Source: Cytophagales bacterium
Lineage (GTDB): Bacteria > Bacteroidota > Bacteroidia > Cytophagales > Cyclobacteriaceae
Length of the DNA stretch: 64,000 nucleotides
NCBI GenBank assembly: GCA_017303795.1
Contig: JAFLBR010000016.1
Coordinates: forward strand, 1-64,000
Direction: 5' to 3'
Shown: positions 63,544 to 64,000 of the stretch, one piece after another
Layout of the letters: every line of letters begins with the position of its first letter
Numbering within the stretch: position 1 is the stretch's first letter
Notes under the pieces: model-generated
What the model was told of the DNA's origin: nothing
The model's input: the letters and a program-made list of their open reading frames with translations, nothing else
Databases searched by the model: none
Position numbers and translations under genes: made by a program

Positions 63544-64000
63544 TTATTTAGGATCGTAACCGCTATTGAAAAACATTATATGCCTGTATAGCGTATCAGA
63601 ACGCCAGCTACAAGCTATTTCCGCAAAGTGAATATTGCCCGTCTGATCACGCAAATTAATACTTTGGCCATCTTCAGCGTTGTTCAACTCTATGGGATCA
63701 GCTTTATAAATGACAAGTTTTTCCTTAAGAAGGGATAATTCAAGCGGATTTGTCAGATGAACTTTTCTGGCAAATACTTCAGGATGTACGGAGGGCGGAA
63801 TGGGTACTTTGTCAACTAATAGATCAAATCCTTTCGCACAAATTTCAAAGTTCTCTGGGAATAGTTGATAATACTCTCCGGTGTAACGATTGGTCAGGTT
63901 TATATTACCAGACGCAATAAGTATAGAATCATAATCAGCACTTTTAAAGTTGCGATGTAGGGTTAGGTTGTTACTAAAGGCATCAAATTCTTTATCGGTT
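63544..64000 (-). CDS. Partial protein of unknown function (5' end beyond window)
   Basis: The open frame runs from the right window edge to a stop at 63544-63546, about 151 codons. It reads TDKEFDAFSNNLTLHRNFKS, and further on ANxx-free stretches such as INLTNRYTGEYYQLFPENFE and VFARKVHLTNPLELSLLKEK, ending MFFNSGYDPK. No stop interrupts it, and the base use matches coding DNA. The family is not recognised. The start lies outside the window. Confidence 0.7.
   Translation of the reverse strand, partial: TDKEFDAFSNNLTLHRNFKSADYDSILIASGNINLTNRYTGEYYQLFPENFEICAKGFDLLVDKVPIPPSVHPEVFARKVHLTNPLELSLLKEKLVIYKADPIELNNAEDGQSINLRDQTGNIHFAEIACSWRSDTLYRHIMFFNSGYDPK

Overview
The window comes from a Bacteroidota chromosome, most likely of the order Cytophagales. 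The evidence is gene content: DUF4159, DUF5916, DUF3108, DUF6913-like and DUF1015 proteins, an M56/TonB/carboxypeptidase-regulatory-domain fusion with a BlaI partner, a TlpA-like lipoprotein thioredoxin, an H1-like mini-histone, a ParE/ParC pair, many lipoproteins and many secreted proteins. The spacers contain TAnnTTTG promoter-like boxes rather than sigma70 boxes. No rRNA, tRNA, CRISPR array, integrase or complete mobile element was seen. One IS256-family element is cut by the left edge.

Layout. 1-620: end of an IS256-like element beside a small membrane protein. 700-5393 (minus): dprA, a MerR-type regulator, a CapA-like phosphatase and two M23 peptidases. 5574-11392 (plus): alaS, a small exported protein, gatB and a TlpA-like lipoprotein. 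11402-17719 (minus): an FtsX/MacB-type permease, an M56 sensor protease with its BlaI repressor, a DUF4159 protein and a small beta-barrel. 17836-26084 (plus): a lipoprotein, thyA, a DUF5916 outer-membrane protein, sdaAB, a TolC/HlyD efflux pair and ppa. 26099-31106 (minus): a tightly overlapping chain accC - DUF1015 - DUF433/DUF5615 (toxin-antitoxin-like) - maf - CPBP protease. 31291-32340 is an AT-rich singleton that reads as a divergent proteasome-beta/HslV-like Ntn hydrolase. 32485-34014: an alpha-oxoamine synthase (probably serine palmitoyltransferase) and an H1-like protein. 34094-41687 (minus): dapA, a DUF6913-like protein, ligA, rsmE, an acyl-CoA-binding protein, a lipoprotein, gltA, a prohibitin-like protein and a Lys/Ala/Pro-rich histone-like protein. 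41815-46972 (minus): mnmE, an Nramp-UspA fusion transporter, its DtxR/MntR repressor with an operator-like palindrome, and a glycosyltransferase. 47004-54320: dapD, a DUF3108 protein, mscL, a hydroxybutyryl-CoA dehydrogenase, a Fic protein, a small lipoprotein, a sterol-desaturase-like enzyme and small membrane proteins. 54581-59539: parE and parC. 59583-61399: an AT-rich three-gene cassette around a DUF922-like membrane metallopeptidase. 61573-64000 (minus): an FAD monooxygenase, a Crp-family regulator and a truncated reading frame.

Most of the window is housekeeping. The least expected points are: (1) the lone Ntn-hydrolase-like protein with Thr1/Asp17-like spacing; (2) two separate loci (dapD, and the lipoprotein beside fic) where a gene's own 3' end is present a second time downstream, differing only at synonymous positions; (3) two sliding-clamp-binding-like pentapeptides in the disordered tail of ParC; (4) palindromic interspersed repeats inserted in frame into alaS and probably parC; (5) the DUF922-like cassette. 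All functional names rest on reading sequence motifs by eye, without database searches.
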